A stretch of DNA of 64,000 nucleotides from an uncultured Opitutaceae bacterium (GTDB lineage: Bacteria; Verrucomicrobiota; Verrucomicrobiia; Opitutales; Opitutaceae): positions 1 to 64,000 of the forward strand of contig CAIXHE010000149.1 in assembly GCA_903919205.1 (NCBI GenBank). Reading direction: 5' to 3'. Shown here piece by piece: positions 53,633 through 61,983 of this stretch. Position numbers and translations under genes: made by a program. Every line of letters begins with the position of its first letter. The first letter of the stretch is position 1. The notes beneath the pieces are model-generated. The model was not told the origin of the DNA and ran no database searches. It saw only the letters and a program-made list of their open reading frames with translations.

Positions 53633-54723
53633 TCGACGGCGCTCCGGGGGACGACGAGACCGGGCCGGCGACCCGCAAGAAGCCCACCTTTGCGGTGGGG
53701 GAGGGCCTGCGGGGCTACCTCAAGTCCTACAAGCGCGAGCGCGAACTCCCGGTGTCCTACGAGCGCCTCCGGGGCTTCAGCGAGGTCATCCCGCTCACCG
53801 ACGCCGCGGGCAAGCCGACCCTCTGGGACACGGTGATCTACGATGCGGGCGAGATGCGCGCGCTCAACGAGGCATTGAAGCAGGTGTACGCGCTCCTCAA
53901 GGTCGACGGTGACATGTCGGTCGTGCAGCACCTCTACGCCGACCGGGTGGACTTCTGCACCTTTGGCAACTCGACGCCCTTCCGGATCCGCATCGTCAAC
54001 GCCTACAACGACAACCAGGACTACTTCTACGTGAAGAAGGCGGATGCCTCCCGCGTCTACGGCCTGGAGCTTGAGCACCTGCTCTCGCCGAACCGGCTCA
54101 ACTTCATCACCCACGGAAGCACGCTCGTCGAGGAGCACATCCCGGGCATCCCGGGCGACATCTTCATCCGGGACTGGCTGAGCCGCGGGGACCTGAGCCG
54201 CGTGCGGGTGGCCAAGGAGCTGGTCAAGTTCAACGAGCGCTGCTTCGTGCGCCTGCTCGGCGACATGCGCTCGTACAACTTCGTCTTCGTCGTGACGCCC
54301 GACTTCGAGGATTCCCAGCTTCGCATCCGCGCCATGGACTTCGACCAGCAGAGCTACAACGGGCGGAAGAATTTCTACCGGATGCAGTTCTTCAAGGAGA
54401 ACACCTCGCTCGCCCTGTTCTGCTCAAAGCACCTGCGCCTGGAGACCGCAAACCAGTACCAGCGCGAGGAGCAGACCCTCATGCTCCAGCGCGCCGAACT
54501 TGCAGCCACGCGCCTGGGCCTTCTTCTTTCTGAGATGGAACGCGACACCATATCGACCCCGGAGCGGGTGCAGTCCCTGCGCGAGGCGCTGGCCGAGCAT
54601 TATGGCCGCCGCGAGTACCTGCGCTGCGAATCGATGGGCGCCCTGGTCCGCGAGAACCTGGAGTCGATTCGCCGCCACGTCGGCCGCCCGGCCATGTCGG
54701 GCCTCGTCCCCCAGACGTCATGA
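53629..54723 (+). CDS. Unrecognised protein with protein-kinase-like fold signatures
   Basis: I do not recognise a named family for this 364-residue cytoplasmic protein. The order of motifs resembles an atypical kinase: 'YFYVKKAD' (about 132-139, possible beta-3 Lys), 'GLELEHLL' (about 145, possible alpha-C Glu), 'LVEEHIPGIPGD' (about 166, hinge-like), 'RLLGDMRSYNFVF' (about 208-220, like H-G-D-x-x-x-x-N) and 'IRAMDFDQQ' (about 233-241, like the metal-binding DFD). A helical tail follows. If this reading holds, it could phosphorylate a protein or small molecule. Its genetic company (secreted peptidase, NUP, lipoprotein) gives no clear substrate. It is coupled on both sides by ATGA overlaps. 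Confidence 0.7.
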   Translation: MIDGAPGDDETGPATRKKPTFAVGEGLRGYLKSYKRERELPVSYERLRGFSEVIPLTDAAGKPTLWDTVIYDAGEMRALNEALKQVYALLKVDGDMSVVQHLYADRVDFCTFGNSTPFRIRIVNAYNDNQDYFYVKKADASRVYGLELEHLLSPNRLNFITHGSTLVEEHIPGIPGDIFIRDWLSRGDLSRVRVAKELVKFNERCFVRLLGDMRSYNFVFVVTPDFEDSQLRIRAMDFDQQSYNGRKNFYRMQFFKENTSLALFCSKHLRLETANQYQREEQTLMLQRAELAATRLGLLLSEMERDTISTPERVQSLREALAEHYGRREYLRCESMGALVRENLESIRRHVGRPAMSGLVPQTS

Positions 54724-55136
54724 GGCTGGATTCCCGCCGCGCCGCCGCGCTCCTCCTCGCGCTCCTCGCCTTGAGCCCCGGTTGCGAGAGCCGACCCGAG
54801 CGCCACCCCAAGTCCGTGCAGACGCTCGTTCTCTCGCCGTCCCTGCCGCCCACCACGCTCGAGATCTCGCCGATCTCGGCGGTGGAGGTGGTGCTTCCGG
54901 GGCCCGACGCGGGCACCGGGCTCGTCTGGGAGATCGTCTCCAACAACAACCGCGTGCTCGAGCAGATGGCGCCGCTCTCGACGTCCGAGGGCCCCGGGGG
55001 CACCCGCCAGACCCGGGCCAGCTTCTACGCGCTCAAGGTGGGGCGGAGCACGCTGCGCTTCTTCCTGCTGCGCCCCTCAAGCACCGAGCAGGTGCCCGCG
55101 GCCCGCTGCGAGGTGACGGTTCGCGTGAAGGACTAG
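54720..55136 (+). CDS. Chagasin-like lipoprotein (putative I42 protease inhibitor)
   Basis: This 138-residue protein has a signal peptide ending in 'LSPGCES' (possible lipobox, Cys about 22, not ideal). The mature part (about 38-138) resembles the chagasin/I42 beta-sandwich: 'GTGLVWEIVSNNN' (about 65-77), where the family has 'TGY-W', and 'FYALKVGRSTLRFFLLRP' (about 102-119), where it has 'F-F-A---G-t-l-f-Y-RPW'. The third motif loop is shortened. I42 proteins inhibit cysteine peptidases, yet the operon's own peptidase is a metalloenzyme. Assignment is moderately sure. Confidence 0.65.
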   Translation: MRLDSRRAAALLLALLALSPGCESRPERHPKSVQTLVLSPSLPPTTLEISPISAVEVVLPGPDAGTGLVWEIVSNNNRVLEQMAPLSTSEGPGGTRQTRASFYALKVGRSTLRFFLLRPSSTEQVPAARCEVTVRVKD

Positions 55137-55149
55137 GGCCCGTCCCGGC

Positions 55150-55476
55150 TCAGTTAAGGGCGAAGTCGCCCACCGCGGCCTCGAGCTCCTCGTCCACCGC
55201 CTCCTCCTCGGGGGGGAGCTCCTCGAGGGGCGCGAAGCGCTCCGAGGAGAACCCGAGCTCCTGCTTGCCGACATGGAACGGGTCCGGCGGGTTGGTGAGC
55301 TCGTTCAGAAGCAGGCCGACGGTCGCGGAGTCGCCGCCCTTCACGATCTTCTCCCGGCCGAGGAACACCTCGCGGATGGTGTACGTGACCCCCTTCACCG
55401 GGAGCTGCGTGTAGACCGCCTTCACGAACCCGTTGAAGGTGTCGTTGATGCAGACGACCTTCTGGCCCTTGATCAT
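55150..55476 (-). CDS. Small protein of unknown function
   Basis: This 108-residue protein starts at ATG 55476 in an ATGA overlap with the DUF5069 gene. The N-terminal half (about 1-60) looks like a small beta-barrel, with 'GQKVVCINDTF' and 'LPVKGVTYTIREV', a pattern seen in SH3-like or phage-associated hypothetical proteins. The C-terminal third is very acidic (EELPPEEEAVDEELEAA). No signal peptide or membrane helix is visible. Function unknown; pairing with DUF5069 is the only clue. Confidence 0.7.
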   Translation of the reverse strand: MIKGQKVVCINDTFNGFVKAVYTQLPVKGVTYTIREVFLGREKIVKGGDSATVGLLLNELTNPPDPFHVGKQELGFSSERFAPLEELPPEEEAVDEELEAAVGDFALN

Positions 55477-55934
55477 GGGATCCTCCCCTCGTCGAAGTCG
55501 ATCAGGTCGGGCACGCTCCGGATCTCGCCCGCCCGGTCCGCGCATCCCATCGCCGTCAGGGCCTGCAGTAGGAACTCCGCCCCCGCCGGGGTCATGCCCT
55601 TCTGCGCGAGCTCTCGGTTCCAGGCGGGGGCCCTCACGTCCGCGGGCAGGAGACCCCTGAGCCCCCGCTCGATCTCCTCGTCGCTGCCGGCCTCGCGCAC
55701 CACCTGCTCGACCGCCGCGGGGTCGATCCCGAGGTGCATGCACAGGAAGCGGTCGAGCCCCCGCTTGAAGTTCTTCGCGTAGCTCGGGGGCAGCTCCCCG
55801 TTCGCCTTCACGTACTTGCACTTGGCGATGAACCTCGGCAGGTACAGGAGCCCCGTCCCGCCGTGCGCCTCGTAGGGCGAGGGCAGGCAGGTGAGGACCG
55901 CTCCGGTCGATCCGGGGATGGGCTTTGACGGCAT
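55473..55934 (-). CDS. DUF5069 protein
   Basis: The 153-residue protein shows the DUF5069 pattern: 'LYLPRFIAKCKYVKANGELP', split near residues 30-49, and 'NFKRGLDRFLCMHLGID' at about 54-70, followed by an all-alpha C-terminal part ending in 'DLIDFDEGRIP'. I know the family mainly from Verrucomicrobia and Planctomycetes-type genomes; it has no assigned role. The start ATG at 55934 begins the compact domain. It is divergent from the GreA-like gene across 15 bases, so the promoters must overlap coding DNA. Confidence 0.82.
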   Translation of the reverse strand: MPSKPIPGSTGAVLTCLPSPYEAHGGTGLLYLPRFIAKCKYVKANGELPPSYAKNFKRGLDRFLCMHLGIDPAAVEQVVREAGSDEEIERGLRGLLPADVRAPAWNRELAQKGMTPAGAEFLLQALTAMGCADRAGEIRSVPDLIDFDEGRIP

Positions 55935-55949
55935 CGTCTCCCCACAGTT

Positions 55950-56444
55950 ATGCCTAAACGACGCATGGACAAGCGCGCCCTTACCGAGTCGGTCATCTCG
56001 CAGCTGGAGGCGGAGCTCGCCCTGCAGACGGAGGCCGCGCTCGGGTCCCGCGAGGAGGCGACGAACGAGGAGAGCCGCGCCGAGGACAAGTACGACATGC
56101 GCAGCCAGAGCGCGGCCTACCTGGCCGCCGGCCAGGCCCGCCTGGCGACCGAGATCGCCGAGGCGATCAAGGCCTGGCGGGCGATGCCGCTGCGCGCCTT
56201 CACCGCCGCCGACGAGATCGCCTCGGGGGCCCTGGTCACCCTGGAAGGCCCCGGGCGCACGGCCACCTACCTCCTGGGACCCCAGTCCGGGGGCATGGAG
56301 GCGAGGGACGGCGCGGAGAGCGCCACCGTCGTCACGGGGGCGTCTCCGCTGGGCCGGCAGCTCCTCGGCCGCCGACTGGGGGACATGGTCAAGATCGCGG
56401 ACCGCACGGGCCCGGTCGTCCACCGCGTGGTGGCCGTCGCCTGA
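55950..56444 (+). CDS. GreA/GreB-like transcript cleavage factor homologue
   Basis: This 164-residue protein has an N-terminal coiled-coil-like helical region (about 5-80, with 'EATNEESRAEDKYDMRSQSA' split at about 37-56), then a GreA/GreB C-terminal FKBP-like domain (about 95-164) with 'ASPLGRQLLGRRLGDMV' (about 131), matching the conserved 'SPiGrALLGk--GD-v'. True GreA has two acidic residues at the coiled-coil tip that enter the RNA polymerase channel; 'EE' and 'ED' here could serve. It may rescue stalled polymerase or act as a Gre-domain regulator such as Rnk. It converges on gltB. Confidence 0.82.
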   Translation: MPKRRMDKRALTESVISQLEAELALQTEAALGSREEATNEESRAEDKYDMRSQSAAYLAAGQARLATEIAEAIKAWRAMPLRAFTAADEIASGALVTLEGPGRTATYLLGPQSGGMEARDGAESATVVTGASPLGRQLLGRRLGDMVKIADRTGPVVHRVVAVA

Positions 56445-56463
56445 AGGCCGGACCGCTCAGGCG
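56438..56463. terminator. Candidate bidirectional hairpin at convergent gene ends
   Basis: CGCCTGA (56438-56444) pairs with TCAGGCG (56457-56463) across a 12-base loop. As at 24305-24326, both proteins end in Ala followed by TGA and the two stop codons lie in the stem. No T tract is present. Confidence 0.4.
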
Positions 56464-59400
56464 AGGACGGGCATCTTCGCCGCGTCGAACGCATAGACCT
56501 GCTTGGGGCTCTCCGGGGTCGGGGGGTGGGGGACCACCTTCCAGAACTTGCCGACCGCGGTCTCCCAGGAGGCCAGCAGGGACTGGGCGTGGGGGCTTCC
56601 CGTGACGCGCGCGTGCACCGCCACCAGCTGCCGGAGCGAGGCTATCTCCTCCTCGTTGTTCAGCCGCTCGATCGAGATCATCTGCGGGTTGATGCGCTGC
56701 GCCAGCAGGTTCGCCTCGTCCAGGATGAAGGCGAGTCCGCCGCTCATGCCGGCGCCGAAGTTGGTGCCGACCTGCCCCAGCACCACCACGACGCCCCGGG
56801 TCATGTACTCGCAGCCGTGGTCGCCCAGGCCCTCGACCACCGTGGTCGCGCCCGAGTTGCGCACCGCAAAGCGCTCGCCCGCGCAGCCCGCCGCGAAGAG
56901 CGAGCCCCCGGTCGCGCCGTACAGGCAGGTGTTGCCGATGATGGTGTTCTCGCACCACTTGAACTTCTCGGTCGCCTTCGGGCGGATGATGATCTCGCCG
57001 CCCGCCATGCCCTTGCCGACGTAGTCGTTGGACTCACCGTTGAGGAGCAGGCGGATGCCGCCGACCAGGAAAGCCCCGAACGACTGGCCGGCGCTCCCGG
57101 TGAAGGTGAGGTCGATCGTGCCCGGGGGCAGCGCGTGGTTGCCGCGCTGGTAGGCGATCTGCCCGGAGAGGTGCGTGCCCACGTCGCGGTTGATGTTCGT
57201 GACCTTGTAGCGGGCGACCAGGCGCGCGCTCTTGCCGAGGATCACGTCGCGCGCCTCCTGCAGGAGCGCCTCGTCGAGCGAGCCCTCCGCGCCAAAGCGC
57301 TCGTTGCGCTCGCGCGTGTGGTAGCGGTCGTGCTCGCCGCTCGGGTCCGGGTTGTGCAGCAACCCGGCCAGGTTGATCATCCGCGTCTTCGGGTTCGCGG
57401 GGTCGTCGATCTGCTCCAGCAGCTCGGTGCGGCCCACGATCTCGTTGAGCGTGCGGGCCCCGAGCTTGGAGAGGTAGCCGCGCACGTCCTCGGCCACCGC
57501 GTTGAAGAAATTGATCACGTTCTCGGGCTTGCCGCGGAACTTGGCCCGAAGGTCCTCGCGCTGGGTCGCGACCCCCACCGGGCACGTGTTTAGATGGCAC
57601 ACCCGGAACATGGCGCAGCCCGCCGCGATCAGCGACGCCGTGCCGAAGTTGAACTCCTCGGCGCCGAGGATGGCGGCGATCACGATGTCGCGCCCGGTCT
57701 TCATCCCGCCGTCGGTCCTGAGCACCACGCGGTTGCGCAGGCCGTTCATCATCAGCACCTGGTGGGCCTCGGCGATGCCGATCTCCCAGGCCGAGCCCGC
57801 GTTCTTGATGGAGGCCAGAGGGGACGCCCCGGTGCCCCCCTCGTGCCCCGAGATGAGGATCACGTCGGCGTAGGCCTTCGCCACGCCGGCCGCCACGGTC
57901 CCGACGCCCGAGCTCGACACCAGCTTCACGCAGACCTTCGCCCGCGGGTTGACCTCCTTCAGGTCGAAGATCAGCTGCGCCAGGTCCTCGATCGAGTAGA
58001 TGTCGTGGTGCGGGGGGGGCGAGATCAGCGTGACGCCCGGCACGCTGAAGCGCAGGCGCGCGATCAGCGGCGACACCTTGTGGCCGGGGAGCTGGCCGCC
58101 CTCGCCGGGCTTGGCGCCCTGCGCCATCTTGATCTCAATCTCCTTGGCGTTCGCCAGGTATTCCGCCGTGACGCCGAAGCGCCCCGAGGCCACCTGCTTG
58201 ATGGCGCTGTTGGCCGAGTCGCCGTTCTCGCGGATGGAGAAGCGCGTGGGGTCCTCGCCGCCCTCGCCCGAGTTGGACTTTCCGCCGATGCGGTTCATGG
58301 CGATCGCGAGCGCCTCGTGCGCCTCGGGCGAGATCGCGCCGAGGGACATGCCGGCCGTCGTGAAGCGCTTGCGGATGTCCTCGCACGGCTCCACCTCCTC
58401 GAGAGGCACGGGCACGCGCTGCCCGTAGCGTATGCGCAGCAGGTCCTTGATCGCCAGGGGCTGGTGCTCGTCGGCGACCGACTTCCATCCCGCGAACTCC
58501 TCGGCGCCGGCGTTCTTCGTGAAGCGGTTCATCGCGGAGATGATCTTCGGGTTCCAGCCGTGGAACTCGCCGTCGCCCTTCTTGTTGATGCGGTAGAAGC
58601 CCTCGTTGGGAAGCTCCTGAACGCCGACCGGCCGCCCGGCGTTGTCGGGGTCCGCCGGGTCGAGCGCGGGGAACGCGCGCTCGTGCCGCCGCAGGGACTC
58701 CTCGGCGATCTGGCGGTAGTCGATGCCGCCGATCGGCGAGGGCGTGCCGTAGAAGCACTCCTCAACCACCTTGTAGCTTATGCCGAGCGCCTCGAAGATC
58801 TGGGCGCCGCGGTAGCTCAGCAGGGTGCTGATGCCCATCTTGGCCATGATCTTGAGCAGTCCCGCCTCGATCGTGCTGCGGTAGTTGGCCCGCGCCTTGT
58901 CGGGGGTGATCGGCTTCGAGGTCTTCCCTGCGATCGCCAGGCTGGAGACGATCTCGAGCGCCAGCCACGGGTTGACGGCGTTCACGCCGAAGCCGAGCAG
59001 GCAGGCGATGTGGTGCACGTCGCGGGCCTCGCCGGTCTCGGCGACCAGGTCGCAGCGCAGCCTCAGGCCCGCGCGCACGAGCTGCTGGTTCGCGGCGCCC
59101 ACGGCGAGCAGCATGGGCACGGCCACCCGCTCGCGGTTCACCCCGCGGTCTGAGAGGATGATCACCTTGGCGTTGCCGGTCTCCACCGCCTCCTGCACCC
59201 GCTGGGAGATTTCCTTCAGGCTCCGCTCGAGCGCGTCGGGCCCCCCGGACGCGTCCATCAGCACGCTGACCCGGGTCACGCGGTTCTTCAGGAACGGGAC
59301 GTCGAAGAGGGCCGCGACCTCGGCCGTTCCGAGGACGGGCGACTCGAGCTCCACAAACCCGCTCGTCTTCGGCAGCTCCTCGAAGAGCCCCAGGCGGCCG

Positions 59401-61022
59401 CCCAGGTACATGCCGAGCGACATCACCGACTTCTCGCGGATCGAGTCGATCGGTGGGTTGGTGACCTGCGCGAAGAGCTGCTTGAAGTACTGGTAGAGCA
59501 GGCGCGGGCGGCGGGATAGGACCGCCAGCGGCGTGTCGTCGCCCATCGAGCCCGTGGGCTCAGCGCCCTCGGCGAGCGGTGTCAGGATAAGCTCGAGCTC
59601 CTCGCTGTCGTAGCCGAACGCGAGCTGGGAGGTGAGCGAGGGCTCCGGGGCCGTCTCGGCCTTGACCGCTTCGGAGGCGAATGCGTGGAGGTTGAGCAGA
59701 TGCTCCTCGCACCATGTGCGGTAGAGGGGCTTGGTGGTCAGCGAGTCGCGGATGTCCTGGTCGCGGAGGATGCACTTCCTCTCAAGGTCCACCGCGATCA
59801 TGCGGCCGGGTCCCAGGCGCCCGCTCTGGACGACGGTACCGGGAAAATCGAAGACGAGGCCGGCCTCGCTGGCCAGCATCACGTAGCCGTCGTCGAAGAT
59901 CTTGTAGCGCGCGGGCCGCAGGCCGTTGCGGTCGAGCGCCGCCCCCACGACCTTGCCGTCGGTGAACACGATGGCGGCCGGGCCGTCCCAGGGCTCGATC
60001 ATGCACGCGTGGTACTTGAAGAAGGCCCGGGCCTCCGGCGTCAGGCTCTTGTCCTTCTCCCATGCCATCGGCATCATCATCATGCACGAGTGGATCGCCT
60101 CGCGCCCCCCGAGCGTCAGGAGCTGCAGGGCGTTATCGAACGACGCGGAGTCGCTCATGTTCGGCTGCACGAGGGGGCGCAGGTCGGTGAAGCGGTCCCC
60201 CCACACCCCGTGGGCGGTGCTGCGCTCACGGGCGCGCATCAGGTTGCGGTTGCCGCGGATCGTGTTGATCTCGCCGTTGTGGGCGGCCATGCGGAACGGG
60301 TGGGCCAGGTGCCACGTCGGGAACGTGTTGGTCGAGTAGCGCTGGTGGAAGATGACGAAGGAGCTCGTGAACTTGGGGGACTTCAGGTCCCGGAAGAACT
60401 TCGGGACCTGCGGGGCGTTCAGGAGGCCCTTGTAGACCACGGTCCTGCTCGAGAACGAGCAGATGTAGAACCCGTCGACGCCCGCCTCGAACGACTTGCG
60501 CTCCGCGGTCTTCTGCACAAGGAAGAGCTTGCGCTCGAACTCGTCGTCCGTCGCCTCGTCCTTGCGGGCGACGAGCGCCTGGAGGATGAAGGGCTTGGTC
60601 TCGAGGGCCTTGCGCCCGAGGCAGGTGTCGTCGGTGGGGACCTCCCGCCAACACAGGAAGGCGAGGCCCTCGGCCTTCACCGCCTGCTCGACGATCTTCT
60701 TGCAGTGCGAGGTCGCGTAGTCGTCGCGCGGCATGAAGATCATGCCGACCCCCAGGTCGGCGTCGCGGAACAGCTTCTTCTTCTTCTTCTCGAGGAACTC
60801 CCGCAGCAGCTCGGTCGGGACCTGCGTCAGGAGGCCCGCGCCGTCGCCCGTGACGGCGTCCGCGTCGATTGCGCCGCGGTGGGCGAGCGACTTGAGCGCG
60901 GCCACCGCCCGCTCGACGACGTCGTGCGAGCGCTCGTTGGAGACCTTCGCGATGAACCCCACGCCGCAGGCGTCGTGTTCCTGGCCGGAATTGTAGAGGG
61001 GTGAGGGGATGATGCGGGTCAT
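56457..61022 (-). CDS. gltB: Glutamate synthase, large subunit
   Basis: This 1521-residue protein has full family length. A class II glutamine amidotransferase domain comes first; its nucleophile is Cys19 in DACGVGF, so a short propeptide should be removed. The central domain is followed by the FMN-binding synthase barrel (about 840-1210; 'SNSGEGGEDPTRF', 'GAKPGEGGQLPGHKV', 'ISPPPHHDIYSIEDL'). An iron-sulfur motif 'CRVCHLNTCP'-like segment gives C-x5-C-type spacing near 1150, and the beta-helix GXGXG domain (about 1260-1500) ends the protein. It makes glutamate from glutamine and 2-oxoglutarate. No small-subunit gene (gltD) is nearby, so the electron donor subunit is elsewhere or replaced by ferredoxin. 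Confidence 0.96.
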   Translation of the reverse strand: MTRIIPSPLYNSGQEHDACGVGFIAKVSNERSHDVVERAVAALKSLAHRGAIDADAVTGDGAGLLTQVPTELLREFLEKKKKKLFRDADLGVGMIFMPRDDYATSHCKKIVEQAVKAEGLAFLCWREVPTDDTCLGRKALETKPFILQALVARKDEATDDEFERKLFLVQKTAERKSFEAGVDGFYICSFSSRTVVYKGLLNAPQVPKFFRDLKSPKFTSSFVIFHQRYSTNTFPTWHLAHPFRMAAHNGEINTIRGNRNLMRARERSTAHGVWGDRFTDLRPLVQPNMSDSASFDNALQLLTLGGREAIHSCMMMMPMAWEKDKSLTPEARAFFKYHACMIEPWDGPAAIVFTDGKVVGAALDRNGLRPARYKIFDDGYVMLASEAGLVFDFPGTVVQSGRLGPGRMIAVDLERKCILRDQDIRDSLTTKPLYRTWCEEHLLNLHAFASEAVKAETAPEPSLTSQLAFGYDSEELELILTPLAEGAEPTGSMGDDTPLAVLSRRPRLLYQYFKQLFAQVTNPPIDSIREKSVMSLGMYLGGRLGLFEELPKTSGFVELESPVLGTAEVAALFDVPFLKNRVTRVSVLMDASGGPDALERSLKEISQRVQEAVETGNAKVIILSDRGVNRERVAVPMLLAVGAANQQLVRAGLRLRCDLVAETGEARDVHHIACLLGFGVNAVNPWLALEIVSSLAIAGKTSKPITPDKARANYRSTIEAGLLKIMAKMGISTLLSYRGAQIFEALGISYKVVEECFYGTPSPIGGIDYRQIAEESLRRHERAFPALDPADPDNAGRPVGVQELPNEGFYRINKKGDGEFHGWNPKIISAMNRFTKNAGAEEFAGWKSVADEHQPLAIKDLLRIRYGQRVPVPLEEVEPCEDIRKRFTTAGMSLGAISPEAHEALAIAMNRIGGKSNSGEGGEDPTRFSIRENGDSANSAIKQVASGRFGVTAEYLANAKEIEIKMAQGAKPGEGGQLPGHKVSPLIARLRFSVPGVTLISPPPHHDIYSIEDLAQLIFDLKEVNPRAKVCVKLVSSSGVGTVAAGVAKAYADVILISGHEGGTGASPLASIKNAGSAWEIGIAEAHQVLMMNGLRNRVVLRTDGGMKTGRDIVIAAILGAEEFNFGTASLIAAGCAMFRVCHLNTCPVGVATQREDLRAKFRGKPENVINFFNAVAEDVRGYLSKLGARTLNEIVGRTELLEQIDDPANPKTRMINLAGLLHNPDPSGEHDRYHTRERNERFGAEGSLDEALLQEARDVILGKSARLVARYKVTNINRDVGTHLSGQIAYQRGNHALPPGTIDLTFTGSAGQSFGAFLVGGIRLLLNGESNDYVGKGMAGGEIIIRPKATEKFKWCENTIIGNTCLYGATGGSLFAAGCAGERFAVRNSGATTVVEGLGDHGCEYMTRGVVVVLGQVGTNFGAGMSGGLAFILDEANLLAQRINPQMISIERLNNEEEIASLRQLVAVHARVTGSPHAQSLLASWETAVGKFWKVVPHPPTPESPKQVYAFDAAKMPVLA

Positions 61023-61052
61023 GCTGGAAGGGTCGGTCGCTGGTGAATGTGC

Positions 61053-61088
61053 AAAAAAAGGGCCGTTCTCGTGTCTCGAGAGCGGCCC
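61053..61088 (-). terminator. Rho-independent terminator of the glutaredoxin gene
   Basis: On the minus strand a 12-base stem (61077-61088 with 61060-61071, one G-T wobble) with a 5-base loop is followed by seven T (61053-61059). It lies 34 bases after the glutaredoxin stop and before the gltB start, so it separates the two transcripts. This is the clearest terminator in the window. Confidence 0.9.
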
Positions 61089-61121
61089 GGATCGGTCAGG
61101 AAGTGCGGTTGGCTCTCAGCG

Positions 61122-61457
61122 TCAGAAAAAGCGGATCGTTTTGGTCGCCATCTTGGCGTGCTCCTCGTCCGAGCAGCCCGCGTTCGTCGGCACGCCCGCG
61201 GAGGCGTCGGTCGGCTTCACCAGCTCGTTGCTGAGGAGATAGTTCTCAACCTCTTCACCTGAGACGTCCGCGAGCATCACGCCGTCGATCTCGACGCAGG
61301 GTGAGAGGGGCTGTCCGGACTTGCGCACCATCTCCGCGTAGTTGGCGCGGTTGTTGATGATGTCGATGTCCTCGAATTCGAGCCCGTGCTTGCGGAGGAT
61401 GCCGCGCACCCCGTTGGACCACCCGCAGGAAGGCTTTAGATAGGCTTTGATTGTCAT
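61122..61457 (-). CDS. Glutaredoxin-like protein with a CGWS active site
   Basis: The 111-residue protein from ATG 61457 has a thioredoxin-like glutaredoxin fold: 'KPSCGWSNGVR' (about 8-18) holds a single active-site Cys, 'LEFEDIDI' follows, and 'SPCVEIDGVMLADV' (about 52) keeps the cis-Pro region. A C-terminal extension has another Cys ('NAGCSDEEHAKM'). The CGWS site is like monothiol glutaredoxins (CGFS), but the protein is small and ends in an unusual tail. With a bacillithiol operon in the same window, it could act as a bacilliredoxin-like protein; this is inference. A strong terminator follows. Confidence 0.86.
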   Translation of the reverse strand: MTIKAYLKPSCGWSNGVRGILRKHGLEFEDIDIINNRANYAEMVRKSGQPLSPCVEIDGVMLADVSGEEVENYLLSNELVKPTDASAGVPTNAGCSDEEHAKMATKTIRFF

Positions 61458-61599
61458 GCTCGAAAGGTAGGCTTGGGCGGAATGAGCCGCAAGGTATACG
61501 CTGCAATTTACCGTGGGCAAGCACGCACTTGGTGATTTTTGATCCGTCTTTTACCTGCGGAACCCCCCCGGGGCGCTTGCCGCGGGCCGGTTCGGCCGC

Positions 61600-61968
61600 T
61601 TGGGTGCGGCCATGTACAAGGTCGTCCTCCTCCTCTTCGGCTCCAACGTGTTCATGACGGTGGCCTGGTACGGCCACCTCAAGATGAAGTGGCTCGATGG
61701 GAAACCCCTGCTCCTGGCAGTCCTGGTCTCCTGGGGCATCGCCTTCTTCGAGTATTGCCTGCAGGTGCCCGCCAACCGCCTGGGCTACCTGACCGAGCAC
61801 CTGAGCGGCTACCAGCTGAAGGTGCTCCAGGAGGCCATCACGCTGACGGTCTTCATCGTGTTCGCGTGGGTCGTGCTCCGGGAGCGCCTGACCTGGAACT
61901 ACGCGGTCAGCTTCGTCCTGATGATACTCGCCGTCTACTTCGCGGTTGCCGTGAAGCCCACCGCCTAG
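61600..61968 (+). CDS. DUF486 membrane protein
   Basis: This protein of about 118-122 residues has four transmembrane helices (about 6-24, 37-54, 70-92, 98-118) and DUF486 signatures: 'FMTVAWYGHLK' (about 18), 'SWGIAFFEYCLQVPANRLGY' (about 43), 'AITLTVFIVFAW' and 'WNYAVSFVLMILAVYF'. The family has unknown function, with a fold like small multidrug-type transporters. The start may be 61600 or 61612. It is divergent from the glutaredoxin gene. Confidence 0.88.
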   Translation: MGAAMYKVVLLLFGSNVFMTVAWYGHLKMKWLDGKPLLLAVLVSWGIAFFEYCLQVPANRLGYLTEHLSGYQLKVLQEAITLTVFIVFAWVVLRERLTWNYAVSFVLMILAVYFAVAVKPTA

Positions 61969-61983
61969 GGTTGCGCCCGGGCC

